A stretch of 64,000 bases of DNA from assembly GCA_028283765.1 (NCBI GenBank), contig JAPWJY010000009.1, positions 124,001 to 188,000 of the forward strand, in the 5' to 3' direction. Below, in pieces: positions 8,202-17,446 of this stretch. The position numbers and the translations under genes are program-made. The first letter of the stretch is position 1; each line of letters begins with the position of its first letter. The DNA comes from Parvibaculaceae bacterium. GTDB lineage: Bacteria; Pseudomonadota; Alphaproteobacteria; Parvibaculales; Parvibaculaceae. The notes under the pieces were generated by a model. It was not told the origin of the DNA. It saw only the letters and a program-made list of their open reading frames with translations, and did no database searches.

Positions 8202-9512
8202 ATGACCGAACTCGACATCCCCGCTGAACCGAACCCTTCAGAGATCGTCAAGCAGCCTGAACGGCCGAAGCTCCTCCAGATACTGGGACCGGGCCTCATC
8301 ACCGGCGCGTCTGACGACGACCCGAGCGGCATCGCCACCTATTCGCAGGTCGGCGCAGGGTTTGGCTACCAGATGGGCTGGGTCATGCTGTTCAGCTGGC
8401 CGCTGATGTGCGCCATCCAGGAAATCAGCGCCCGCATCGGGCGCGTGACCGGACGGGGCATCGCCGGCAATCTGAAGCGGCATTATCCGTCATGGATGGT
8501 CTCCAGCATCGTCTCGCTGCTGGTGGCCGCCAATGTCATCAATATCGGGGCGGACCTTGGCGCCATGGGCGCCGCATTGAAACTGCTGATCGGCGGCCCG
8601 GCGCTCCTCTATGTCGCCCTGTTTGCGCTTGTCTCCGTGCTCCTTGAGGTCTTCTCCCGTTATTCCCGCTACGTCTCCGTTCTCAAATGGCTGACCCTGT
8701 CGCTGTTCGCCTATGTCGGCATCGCCTTCGTGGTCCATCTTCCCTGGCGTACCATCGGCTATGCGCTGCTCGTGCCGCATATCAGATTCGACACCTCCTA
8801 CATCACGGCGGTCGTCGCCATCCTCGGCACGACGATCAGCCCCTACCTGTTCTTCTGGCAGGCGGAAGAGGAGGTGGAAGAGGTCCGGGAGCGGCCGCTG
8901 GCAAGGCCGCTCGGACGCGCGCCGGAGCAGGCGCCCGCGGAATTCAGACGCATCCGGATCGACACCTATGTCGGGATGGCGCTCTCCAACGCGGTCGCGC
9001 TCTTCATCATCCTGACCACGGCGGCAACCCTGAACGCCCACGGCATAACCGACATCCAGACCTCGTCGCAGGCCGCCGAGGCGCTCCGGCCCATCGCGGG
9101 GCCCCTTTCATTCTTTATTTTTGCCCTGGGCATCATCGGCACGGGCCTGCTGGCCCTGCCCGTGCTGGCCGGCTCCTCCGCCTACGCCGTCGGCGAAATG
9201 TTCGGCTGGCATGTGGGCCTTGCCCGCAAGGCCATGGAAGCCAAGGCCTTCTACGCCACGCTGACCGTGGCGACGGTCATCGGCGCCGCTCTCAATTTCA
9301 GCCCCGTCGATCCGATCAAGGCCCTGTTCTGGAGCGCGGTCATCAATGGCGTCGTCGCCGTGCCGGTGATGGCCATCATGATGCACCTGTCGAGCCATCG
9401 CGCGGCCATGGGCGATTTCCAGCTGCATGCCGGCCTCAAGATCGTCGGCTGGCTTGCCACAGCCGTCATGGCCGCCGCCGCCATCGGCCTTTTTGCAACC
9501 TGGGGCGGATAA
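8202..9512 (+). CDS. NRAMP-related divalent cation transporter (SLC11-like)
   Basis: 436 residues with about eleven membrane helices. The first helix begins GPGLITGASDDDPSGIATYSQVGAG, matching the NRAMP helix-1 motif. The metal-binding DPGN of Mn/Fe NRAMPs reads DPSG here (Asp40-Gly43), and the helix-6 Met-Pro-His region reads GTTISPYLFFWQAEEEVEE, without the methionine. This points to the divergent, non-classical branch of the family, some members of which carry Mg2+; the substrate here is inferred. A charged cytoplasmic insertion (about 225-250) follows helix 6. The ATG at 8202 has GAGGGG upstream; a GTG at 8184 is possible. Distance from the hydrolase gene is 141 bases. Confidence 0.82.
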   Translation: MTELDIPAEPNPSEIVKQPERPKLLQILGPGLITGASDDDPSGIATYSQVGAGFGYQMGWVMLFSWPLMCAIQEISARIGRVTGRGIAGNLKRHYPSWMVSSIVSLLVAANVINIGADLGAMGAALKLLIGGPALLYVALFALVSVLLEVFSRYSRYVSVLKWLTLSLFAYVGIAFVVHLPWRTIGYALLVPHIRFDTSYITAVVAILGTTISPYLFFWQAEEEVEEVRERPLARPLGRAPEQAPAEFRRIRIDTYVGMALSNAVALFIILTTAATLNAHGITDIQTSSQAAEALRPIAGPLSFFIFALGIIGTGLLALPVLAGSSAYAVGEMFGWHVGLARKAMEAKAFYATLTVATVIGAALNFSPVDPIKALFWSAVINGVVAVPVMAIMMHLSSHRAAMGDFQLHAGLKIVGWLATAVMAAAAIGLFATWGG

Positions 9513-9740
9513 CAGACATCATTTTTCCGCACCATGAGCAGTCAGAGATCCGTCTGCGTGCAGAAATCTGCCTGAATAGCGAAGACCGGCCGGGGCCGGA
9601 CACGCATTCCCCCTGGGCAAACATCCTGTACAGAGCCCCGGTCCGCACGATTATCCTTACCCCCCCGTTAAAAAAGCTCCCCATAACAAAAAGTTTAATC
9701 AATAATAAACCATGACCGCCATGCAGATGGGGAACAGGCC

Positions 9741-11981
9741 ATGGACAAGAAGCCGGAAGATACCAACAAAGGTTCGTCGGGGTTCTTCGAGTTTGAACCG
9801 GAACCTGCTTTCGACTATTCGACGCCTTCAGACGAAATGACTCTGGGGGGACAGCCGCTCAAGATTCTGAGTGTCGATGATGATGAAACCTTCCAGAACT
9901 CCCTGCGCCTGTCTCTCTCGGGATTTTTCTACCGGGGCAGCAAACCGCAGTTTCTGACGGCAAGATCGGCAACCCAGGCAGCCCGGATTCTGGCCGACGA
10001 TCCTGACATCTCTGTCATCCTCCTTGATGTTGTCATGGAAACGGACGACGCCGGTTTGCGGCTGGTACGGAACATCCGGGAGATGCAGGGCAACGCCGAC
10101 ATACGCATCGTCCTTCTGACAGGACAGCCCGGCATGGCGCCGATGCGCGCCACCCTCGAACAGCTCGACATCAGCGATTACTGGCTGAAGACCGATATTA
10201 CAAATGAGCGCCTGCAAAGCATCGTGGTCGGCAACCTGCGGACATGGGAGCAGATACGTTCGATCAACCGGGCGCGCCATGGCCTGCAAAGCATTGTCGA
10301 GGCCAGCAACAGCCTCGCCCGCGCGGCGGGCATGGAGGATTTCTCCCGGCGGGTCATCCATGAGCTGGCCCAGCTGTTCGGCGTTTCGGAAGACGGGATC
10401 GTCTGCGTACGCGACGACCAGCCGCCCCACAGCGCACGGATCATCGGGTCGGCGGGACGTTTCGCCCGGGTGCTGAACCAGACGCTCGAAACGCTCGACG
10501 ACACAAATATCCGCGAGGCGCTGGCCCATTCGCTGCGGGAACAGACAAGCATCGCGACGGCCCATAGCCAGGTTCTGTTCTTTGAGGGAACGGAACTTGC
10601 CCCGCACACCGCCGCCTATCTGGCGACGGGCCGTCATCTGGACGACACGGAGCGGGAGCTTCTGGAGGTGTTCGCCACGAACATCAGCACAGGCCTCGTC
10701 AATATCGCCCTGACCAGCCGGCTGAACCGGATCGCCTATGAGGACGATCTTCTGGACATGCCCAACCGCAACACCCTCCGGCGCGTTCTCGAAAGCGCGA
10801 TTGAAATCACCCCGCCGCGCAACCGCACCATGATGATGATCGAGCTTAACCAGTATTCGCGAAGCTGCATTTCCCTTGGCATAAAACAGGGCAATCTGAT
10901 GCTGCAGGCGATCGCCAACCGCCTGAACGAGGTCTTTCCCAAGCCCTGCATCGTCGCGCGCCTGCATGAGGACACGTTCGCCATCCTTGGCCCGAGCAAC
11001 CTGATGGACGCCGAAAAAATCAGCCAGCTCGAAAAGCCGTCAGACGCATCCCACGGGCTCTTTCTGGATATTGCGGCGGCAAGGCTCGATCTGGACCGCT
11101 TTCCCGGCCCTGCCGAAGAGGCCATCGCCGCAGGGCTCCTTCTGGTCAAGCGGGCGCGGCCCGGAGAGGCCGGACATATCGTCCATTACGACCCGGACGT
11201 CGAGGAGGCGACAAGCCTCCGCTTCGCGCTCTCCCGCGATCTCTACGAGGCTCTGCAGAGCCGCCAGCTTGAAGTCGCGCTCCAGCCTCAGGTCGATCTG
11301 CTGAGCCACAAGATCATCGGTGCGGAGGTTCTGGCGCGCTGGACGCGGCCCAACGGTGTCGTGGTGCCGCCCTGCATCTTCATTCCTATTGCCGAAGCCA
11401 ATGGCCTGATCGTGCCGCTCGGCCGCCTGGTCGTCGAATACGCCTGCGAGGCGCTTGTGGCGCTTGACCGGGCGGGACACACGGACCTGCTGCTGTCCGT
11501 GAACGTTTCGGCCCTGCAACTGGGCCGGACCGAATTCGCCGCCGAAATGATCGACGCCGTGACGCGGCACGGTCTTTCGCCTGCCCGTCTCGAACTGGAG
11601 ATAACGGAATCGGTGGCGATGGAAGGCGACAAGACGGCGGGCTCGGTGCTGGCCAGCCTGCGCGCGTATGGATTTCCGGTTTCGATCGACGATTTCGGCA
11701 CCGGATATTCCTCCCTCAAGACCCTCCAGTCTCTCAAGGTCTCCAAGCTCAAGATCGACCGCTCCTTTATCGAGAGCATTGGACGAACCGAAGAGGATAA
11801 TTCCATCACCGACATGATGATCCAGCTTGGGCACCGGCTGAAAATGACGGTGCTCGCCGAAGGGATTGAAACGGAAGCACAGGCCACATGGCTGCTCGAA
11901 CGGGGCTGCGACCTGTCGCAAGGCTATCTGACCGGCAGGCCCGAGCCCCTTTCCGCCTTCATGACCCGTCTGGCGAGTTGA
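9741..11981 (+). CDS. Response regulator with DUF3369, degenerate GGDEF and EAL domains
   Basis: 746 residues. Order: receiver (about 40-165; acidic SVDDDE, phospho-acceptor Asp96 in ILLDVVME), a DUF3369 sensor-like region (about 165-325), a GGDEF fold whose signature is lost (ARLHEDTFAIL in place of R-GGDEF), and EAL (about 505-745). The EAL site keeps Glu529 (EVL), the ELEITES strand, DDFGTGYSS, LKIDRSF, EGIET and QGY, so cyclic-di-GMP hydrolysis is expected, while diguanylate synthesis is not. The histidine kinase starting two bases after its stop is the obvious partner. The start follows an AACAGG-type site and an AT-rich upstream region (9660-9710). Confidence 0.9.
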   Translation: MDKKPEDTNKGSSGFFEFEPEPAFDYSTPSDEMTLGGQPLKILSVDDDETFQNSLRLSLSGFFYRGSKPQFLTARSATQAARILADDPDISVILLDVVMETDDAGLRLVRNIREMQGNADIRIVLLTGQPGMAPMRATLEQLDISDYWLKTDITNERLQSIVVGNLRTWEQIRSINRARHGLQSIVEASNSLARAAGMEDFSRRVIHELAQLFGVSEDGIVCVRDDQPPHSARIIGSAGRFARVLNQTLETLDDTNIREALAHSLREQTSIATAHSQVLFFEGTELAPHTAAYLATGRHLDDTERELLEVFATNISTGLVNIALTSRLNRIAYEDDLLDMPNRNTLRRVLESAIEITPPRNRTMMMIELNQYSRSCISLGIKQGNLMLQAIANRLNEVFPKPCIVARLHEDTFAILGPSNLMDAEKISQLEKPSDASHGLFLDIAAARLDLDRFPGPAEEAIAAGLLLVKRARPGEAGHIVHYDPDVEEATSLRFALSRDLYEALQSRQLEVALQPQVDLLSHKIIGAEVLARWTRPNGVVVPPCIFIPIAEANGLIVPLGRLVVEYACEALVALDRAGHTDLLLSVNVSALQLGRTEFAAEMIDAVTRHGLSPARLELEITESVAMEGDKTAGSVLASLRAYGFPVSIDDFGTGYSSLKTLQSLKVSKLKIDRSFIESIGRTEEDNSITDMMIQLGHRLKMTVLAEGIETEAQATWLLERGCDLSQGYLTGRPEPLSAFMTRLAS

Positions 11982-11983
11982 GA

Positions 11984-13945
11984 ATGCAGGCAACGCTTCG
12001 CTGGCCCCGACGGGACAATATCGCGGAATGGGCAGGCTCCTCATGGTATGCCCTGCGCCGCCACTGGCGCCGGCTGGCCGTGTTCATCGCGCCCTGGCTT
12101 CTGGTAACCGCCGCCGGATTTCCCCTGTTGTGGTACCAGATCGAGGAAAGCGGCAGAAGCGCGCTGATCGGCAAGCGTGATCAGGCGCTGATTCAGGGCA
12201 GCGATCTGCTCGGACGCACACTGGACCGGCTCGGGCGCGACGTTCTGTTTCTGGCCGATGTCACGTCCCGCTTCCCGGCAAACGATGTTTCCCTGAACTC
12301 CGGGATTGCCCAGGTCTATCTCGCTTTTTCCAACAGCGTGCCGGACTATGATCAGGTCAGATGGCTCGGCCCGGCCGGCGACGAATTGTTGCGGATCAAC
12401 CACCGGGGCGGCCCGGCGGTTTTTGCCGCCGCGAATGAATTGCAGAACAAGGCGGACCGGCCCTACTTCGCCCATTCCATCGGCCTGCCTGCCAGCGCCG
12501 TCTATTTCTCCACCCTCGATCTCAACGTCGAGCATGGCGTGGTTGAAAACCCGATCCAGCCGATGTTGCGTGTCGCAAGCCCCGTCTTCAGGGGAGACAA
12601 GAAGCAAGGCGTCGTCGTTATCAACTATCGGGCCCAGCGCCTGCTCGACCGGCTGGAAAAGCTTGAGGGGGATGCTGATCTTCTGCTCGTCAATCAGGAG
12701 GGATACTGGATCAAGGGCCTGACCCATGAGGATGACTGGGCATGGCAACTGTCCAGGCCGGGCCACAATCTGAAGGAACAACGGCCCGGCCTGTGGAAGG
12801 CCATGCAGAGCGCCGATAACGGGGAATGGGAAGATGACAGCGGTTACTGGGCCTTTCACCGGTTTCCCGTCGGATCAGGCCTCCTGACATCAGGCGACGC
12901 CACGATGATCCGCGGCGATGAGCTGGGCCTGACCATTCTTGTCCATGTCGACAATCACGAGGTCATCGCCCGGACGATCCGGGGAAAACTGATCTTGTCC
13001 GCGCTGGCCATAGCTCTGGGGCTGATGATGCTCGCCGTCGCGCTGCGGCTTGCAGGCAGTCTTGAAAAAGAGGCTTCCCATACCCGGGCGCTTCAGGAAG
13101 CGAACCAGGCCCTTTCCGACACGAACCAGCAATTGCGCCTGACCCAGAAAGAGCTTGCCCGCGCCGAGCGCCTGTCCTCCCTCGGCCTGATGGTCGCGGG
13201 CGTCGCCCATGAACTGAACACGCCGCTTGGCAGCGCCACCCTCACCCTGAGCAAGGCCCGGCAGGATCTTGCCGGACTGGAAGCCCGCCTGACCGAAGGA
13301 TTGCGCAGATCCGACCTTGAGGCCTATCTCGCCGACAGCAACGCCAGCCTTGCCCTGGCGCAGGAGGCCATAAGACGCAGCACGGAACTGATCCAGCGCT
13401 TCAAGCAGGTGGCCGTCGACCGGGCGACCATCCAGCGGCGGAAAATCGAACTGGGCGACTTCATTCCCGATGCCGATCCCCGGCTTCGCAGATGGGATAT
13501 TTCCACCGGCGTAAGGCTGGAGCTTGAACTCGATCCGGGACTTGTGCTGCTCACCTATCCGGGACCGCTCGCCCAGGTGCTGACCAATCTCATCAGCAAT
13601 GCGCTTTCTCACGCCTTCAGCGGCAGGGAGCATGGGTGCCTGAGAATACGCGCCACAGGCGGCGATCTTCATCACGTCATCATCACGGTCGCCGATGACG
13701 GCAAGGGCATCGCGGAAACGGAACTGAGCCGGATATTTGAACCTTTCTTCACGACGGCCCGCAATTCCGGCGGCACCGGCCTTGGCCTGCACATCGTCCA
13801 CCAGATCGTAACCGAATTGCTGGGCGGCACCATTTCAGTGAAAAGCACCACCGGCGCCCCCGGCCCCACGGGCACGACATTCACGCTTCACCTGCCCATC
13901 GTCGCCCCCGCCACCCCGGAAAACGGGGACAGCCTTGTCGTATAG
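11984..13945 (+). CDS. Membrane sensor histidine kinase (dCache-type sensor)
   Basis: 653 residues. Membrane helix at about 35-55, a periplasmic double-Cache-like domain of about 290 residues, a second helix (about 345-367), a coiled coil (about 370-405), a HisKA-type dimerisation box with His409 in VAGVAHELNTPLGSA, and a HATPase_c domain with N box (NLISNALSHAF), G1 (DDGKGI) and G2 (GGTGLGLHIV). It would autophosphorylate in response to a periplasmic ligand and pass the phosphate to the receiver of the preceding gene, controlling an EAL phosphodiesterase. The ATG at 11984 is two bases after the upstream stop; an upstream in-frame start at 11888 lies inside the regulator gene and is unlikely. 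Confidence 0.9.
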   Translation: MQATLRWPRRDNIAEWAGSSWYALRRHWRRLAVFIAPWLLVTAAGFPLLWYQIEESGRSALIGKRDQALIQGSDLLGRTLDRLGRDVLFLADVTSRFPANDVSLNSGIAQVYLAFSNSVPDYDQVRWLGPAGDELLRINHRGGPAVFAAANELQNKADRPYFAHSIGLPASAVYFSTLDLNVEHGVVENPIQPMLRVASPVFRGDKKQGVVVINYRAQRLLDRLEKLEGDADLLLVNQEGYWIKGLTHEDDWAWQLSRPGHNLKEQRPGLWKAMQSADNGEWEDDSGYWAFHRFPVGSGLLTSGDATMIRGDELGLTILVHVDNHEVIARTIRGKLILSALAIALGLMMLAVALRLAGSLEKEASHTRALQEANQALSDTNQQLRLTQKELARAERLSSLGLMVAGVAHELNTPLGSATLTLSKARQDLAGLEARLTEGLRRSDLEAYLADSNASLALAQEAIRRSTELIQRFKQVAVDRATIQRRKIELGDFIPDADPRLRRWDISTGVRLELELDPGLVLLTYPGPLAQVLTNLISNALSHAFSGREHGCLRIRATGGDLHHVIITVADDGKGIAETELSRIFEPFFTTARNSGGTGLGLHIVHQIVTELLGGTISVKSTTGAPGPTGTTFTLHLPIVAPATPENGDSLVV

Positions 13946-13968
13946 TTACGGGCGGACCGTCCAGCCGG

Positions 13969-14664
13969 TCAGAACGGGCAGGGGCTGATGAATTCGCGCT
14001 CCCTCTCGTTGGCCGGATGAAAGAAGCTGAGTCTCTCCGCATGAAGCTGGAGACGGCCGGCCGCCTCGAACGCGGCCGGGTGGGCATAGAAATTGTCACC
14101 CAGTATGGGGTGGCCCAGACTCAGCATATGGACGCGCAACTGGTGCGAACGCCCGGTGAGCGGCGTCAGACGCATCCGCGTCGCCGACGCCTCGCGCCCC
14201 GTCACCTCCCAGATTGTCCGGGCGGGCCGCCCGGTTGCATGATCAACCATCTGTTTCGGCCTGTTGGGCCAGTCGCAGGCGATCGGCAGATCGATCTCCC
14301 CCGTCCCGCCCTCGACATGACCCCAGACCCGCGCGACATAGGATTTGCCGGTCCGGCGTTTTTCAAACTGAAGGCTGATATGCGCATGGGCCCGGCGGTT
14401 GAGCCCCATCACCACAAGGCCGGAAGTGTCGCGGTCCAGCCGGTGGATGGTCATGGCGCCGGGATAGGCCGCCTGCGCGCGCCGCTCCAGACAATCGGCA
14501 TGTTCGACGGGCTTGCCCGGTACGCTCAGCAGGCCGCTCGGCTTGTCGAGCACCAGAATGTCCTCGTCCGCATAAAGCACCGGCAGCCAGGGCTCGCGAG
14601 GCGGCGCATAGGCATAGGGCGACGGCGTTGCGTTCTGGGCTGACAGGGTTTCAGACTCCGGCAA
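13969..14664 (-). CDS. RluA-family pseudouridine synthase
   Basis: 231 residues with the RluA catalytic core: catalytic Asp in HRLDRDTSGLVVMG, then TGKSYVARVWG and GRSHQLRVHMLSLGHPILGD. No S4 domain is present, as in RluA itself, which modifies 23S rRNA and some tRNAs. RNA target not decidable from sequence. The only upstream start is a TTG at 14664, which overlaps the 3' end of the GIY-YIG gene, so it probably depends on translational coupling. It is the last gene of a three-gene minus-strand set and faces the histidine kinase gene tail-to-tail. Confidence 0.88.
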   Translation of the reverse strand: MPESETLSAQNATPSPYAYAPPREPWLPVLYADEDILVLDKPSGLLSVPGKPVEHADCLERRAQAAYPGAMTIHRLDRDTSGLVVMGLNRRAHAHISLQFEKRRTGKSYVARVWGHVEGGTGEIDLPIACDWPNRPKQMVDHATGRPARTIWEVTGREASATRMRLTPLTGRSHQLRVHMLSLGHPILGDNFYAHPAAFEAAGRLQLHAERLSFFHPANEREREFISPCPF

Positions 14665-14926
14665 GCCTGCGCTTTTCGGCAGGCGACAGCTTCTTTATCT
14701 CATGTTCCGCCTTCGAGGCCTGTGAGCGGCCGGCATAGACCGCGACCATCAAAATGCGCTCCGGCGGAAAACTGCGGGTGAATTTCGCGCCTGTTCCCTC
14801 GACATGAGCCCTGTAGCGCGCCTCGACATCGACCGTAATCCCCGTATAGAGGCGTCCGCCGGCACATTCCAGAATATAGAGATACCAGGGCTTCGACAGG
14901 GGCGCGGATGGCTCCTCACGCTTCAT
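14651..14926 (-). CDS. GIY-YIG nuclease superfamily protein (YhbQ-like)
   Basis: 91 residues. The core is WYLYILECAGGRLYTGITVDVEARYRAH followed by AKFTRSFPPERIL and a Glu-bearing helix (SQASKAEHEIKKLS), the pattern of small stand-alone GIY-YIG proteins such as YhbQ. These have been linked to DNA repair or processing of branched DNA, but their role is poorly defined. The gene overlaps the EAL gene upstream by 11 bases and the RluA gene downstream by 14, indicating one transcript. The longer open frame reaching 15133 is an antiframe of the EAL gene. Confidence 0.9.
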   Translation of the reverse strand: MKREEPSAPLSKPWYLYILECAGGRLYTGITVDVEARYRAHVEGTGAKFTRSFPPERILMVAVYAGRSQASKAEHEIKKLSPAEKRRLAGV

Positions 14927-17132
14927 CGAGATAGGTGCCGATCTGGTCTGCCGGCATCGGGCGGGCCAGCAGATAGCCTTGCGCGCAGTGGCAGCCAAGT
15001 GCCCCGAGCGCATCGAACTGGGCCTGTGTTTCAACCCCTTCCGCCACCACCTCGATCCCGAGGCTGCGGGCAAGCTCGACCACGGCGCGAACGATGATCG
15101 CGTCCACATTGTTTTCCAGCATGCCGCGGACAAAGGACCGGTCGATCTTCAGGCGGTCGACCTTGACCCGGCGCAGATGGACAAGGGACGAATAGCCGGT
15201 GCCGAAATCGTCGAGCGCGATGGAGACGCCCATGGCGCGCAAGCGCGACATGGTCTTGTCGACCTCGACGCTGTCGGACAGAAACAGCGTCTCCGTCACC
15301 TCGATCTCAAGATCGTGCGGGCTGATGCCCGCCTCCCTCGTCGCCTCCGAAATATAGTCGATCACGGATGAGCCGATGAAAATCGAAGGCGACAGATTGA
15401 TCGCGACCCGCTCGATTGCACGGCCTTCGCGCCGCCATGCGGCGAGCGCGAGCGCGGCCTCGCAAATGACGAGCCGCGTGAGTTCGGGCATCAGGCCCGC
15501 CTGTTCACTGACCTCCAGAAACTCCGACGGCGCCAGAACCCCCCGGACCGGATGACGCCAGCGGATCAGGGCCTCCACGGTGGCGGGCATCTGCCGGCTG
15601 ATATTGAAGATCGGCTGATAGAAAACCTCGAAATCGCCGTTTTTCAGGCCGCCATGAATTTCCTGGCGCAGCGCCTCGCTTTCCTGAAGTTCGACGAGCA
15701 TGCGCGGCTCGAAGATGCGATAGCTGCCGCGGTTTTCGAGCTTCGCATGGAAGAGCGCCAGATCGGCCATCTTTAGCCGCTCGCCCGGATCCGCGCTTTC
15801 ACCGGAAAGCTGGGAGATGCCTATGGTTGCGCAGATGTAGAGCCGCCGCCCTTCAATCTCCAGCACTTCGGACAGGCGTCCAAGCAGGCTCATGGCGAGT
15901 TGATGCAGGCTCAGGGACAGGGTGGAGGGATCCACCAGCACGACGAATTCGTCGCCGCCGATACGCGCCAGATAGCCCTTGCCATCCAGCTCCTCGCGCA
16001 GCCTGTCGGCAACCCTGACCAGCAACTGGTCACCGACATGATGCCCGAGCGTATCGTTCACCTTCTTGAAATGGTCAATGTCGATGAGTATCAGCAGGGC
16101 CCCGGAAAGCCGGTCCAGCTTCAGCATTTCATCGAGGTGGTAAAGGAAAGCATGACGGTTGGGCAGGCCGGTCAGAGCATCCGTCTGGGCAAGCTTGCGA
16201 GTCCGGCGTTCGGCTTTTACACGGGCCGTGATGTTGCGCGTCGTGCCGCGATAGCCCCCGAAGCTTCCGGCCGGCAGGTAATAGGGCTTGCCGCTGGCCT
16301 CAAACCATTCGGCTTCACCGGTTCCCGTCTCCAGGGGAAAGGAAAAATTGCGAAAGGCTTCATGTGCCTGCAAATGGCCGAGATAGGGTTGCCAGAGCTG
16401 CCCGGTCGCAAGGCTGCTGCCCGCGAAGGCCTGGACAAGCGCCAGCAGGCTGCCTGATTCCGGGCCGTTCCGGCCAGACCATGGCTCCGCCCTCCTGAAA
16501 CGGAAATGCTCGTCGGTTTCCCAGCAAATGTCGGCGGCCGTGTCGATATAATCGATCAGGCGGGCATAATCTTCCCGGCGCACAGGTTCGGGATCATCCG
16601 CCGCTGGTTCACCTTCCACCGGCCGGTCAGGGCGTTGCCGAACCATCTCCGCAACCATACCCTGAGCCAGATCCTGCAAAGCCATGAGCTTGGCCTGTCC
16701 CGGCATGTGCGGCGCGCGGTCAAAGACACAAAGCACCCCCAGCACAATGCCTTCAGCCGTGCGCAAGGGAACTCCGGCGTAAAAACGGACATAAGGCTCG
16801 TCACGAACCAGCGCATCCTGGGCGTAGCGTGGATCGCTGCTGGCATCTTCCACGACATAGGCGCCATCCTGCGCCAGCGTATGCAGACAAAATCTTGAAC
16901 TGTCGGCGATTGCGCTGATTTCTTCGACAGAAATCCCGCAGGCGGCCTGACACCAGTGCTTCTCTCCATTGACGAACATCAGCATGGTGACCGAGGCGTT
17001 GAAAACCTCTGCCGCAATGCGAACGACCCGGTCGAAACCGACCTGTTGCGATGCATCAAGAACCGTACCATCAGCAAGCACCTGATAATGCTGCTGGTCG
17101 GTACCGGTCAGATACGATCCCAACTTGTCCAT
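14916..17132 (-). CDS. GAF-PAS-GGDEF-EAL cyclic-di-GMP protein
   Basis: 738 residues and no membrane helices. GAF domain (about 25-165, with LHTLAQDGAYVVEDASSDPRY), a PAS-like segment (about 190-305, ending in GYRGTTRNITARVKAERR), GGDEF (signature ARIGGDEFV at about 390-398) and EAL (VEALIRW near 519, then EIEVTETLF, DDFGTGYSS, LKIDRSF, EGVET). Both catalytic motifs look intact, so the protein could make and break cyclic-di-GMP. GGDEF activity may also be regulatory only. The sensory domains suggest redox, light or small-molecule input. First gene of a set with GIY-YIG and RluA genes, which have no obvious link to signalling. Confidence 0.92.
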   Translation of the reverse strand: MDKLGSYLTGTDQQHYQVLADGTVLDASQQVGFDRVVRIAAEVFNASVTMLMFVNGEKHWCQAACGISVEEISAIADSSRFCLHTLAQDGAYVVEDASSDPRYAQDALVRDEPYVRFYAGVPLRTAEGIVLGVLCVFDRAPHMPGQAKLMALQDLAQGMVAEMVRQRPDRPVEGEPAADDPEPVRREDYARLIDYIDTAADICWETDEHFRFRRAEPWSGRNGPESGSLLALVQAFAGSSLATGQLWQPYLGHLQAHEAFRNFSFPLETGTGEAEWFEASGKPYYLPAGSFGGYRGTTRNITARVKAERRTRKLAQTDALTGLPNRHAFLYHLDEMLKLDRLSGALLILIDIDHFKKVNDTLGHHVGDQLLVRVADRLREELDGKGYLARIGGDEFVVLVDPSTLSLSLHQLAMSLLGRLSEVLEIEGRRLYICATIGISQLSGESADPGERLKMADLALFHAKLENRGSYRIFEPRMLVELQESEALRQEIHGGLKNGDFEVFYQPIFNISRQMPATVEALIRWRHPVRGVLAPSEFLEVSEQAGLMPELTRLVICEAALALAAWRREGRAIERVAINLSPSIFIGSSVIDYISEATREAGISPHDLEIEVTETLFLSDSVEVDKTMSRLRAMGVSIALDDFGTGYSSLVHLRRVKVDRLKIDRSFVRGMLENNVDAIIVRAVVELARSLGIEVVAEGVETQAQFDALGALGCHCAQGYLLARPMPADQIGTYLDEA

Positions 17133-17446
17133 TTCACAAAACTCTTTCGGGCGTTAACCCAGACACAATTGCATGTTCATTAAAACTAAGTGCGTTTGAT
17201 AATAACACCTTATGTGGATCCAGAAAATAATGTGAAAAACGATTCACCTCACCGGGGATCCCCGTGGCCCTCTTAAAAAGAACCCCTTTCTCACCAGTAC
17301 GGACCACCATGCTTAATCTTCTCGGCATTCGCCGTGTTTTGTGGTCCGATAGCCGGACAGAATTAAAATAAAATCGGCCCTGAACCACGAATCCGGCAAA
17401 GCGCGGGGAAAACCCGCCGTGTTCAGAGCAATGAGGGAGAGTGATC
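17133..17446. other. Intergenic divergent region, about 310 bases
   Basis: No gene seen. It separates the divergent GAF-GGDEF-EAL and MFS genes and must hold both promoters. It is AT-rich at 17155-17245 and contains a 12-bp perfect palindrome CGGGGATCCCCG (17253-17264), whose role is unknown. A GAGGGAGA Shine-Dalgarno for the MFS gene lies at 17433-17440. Confidence 0.5.

Noticed and set aside
17253-17264. Palindrome CGGGGATCCCCG as a terminator
   Set aside because: No T run and no loop; it may be an operator, but nothing links it to a regulator.
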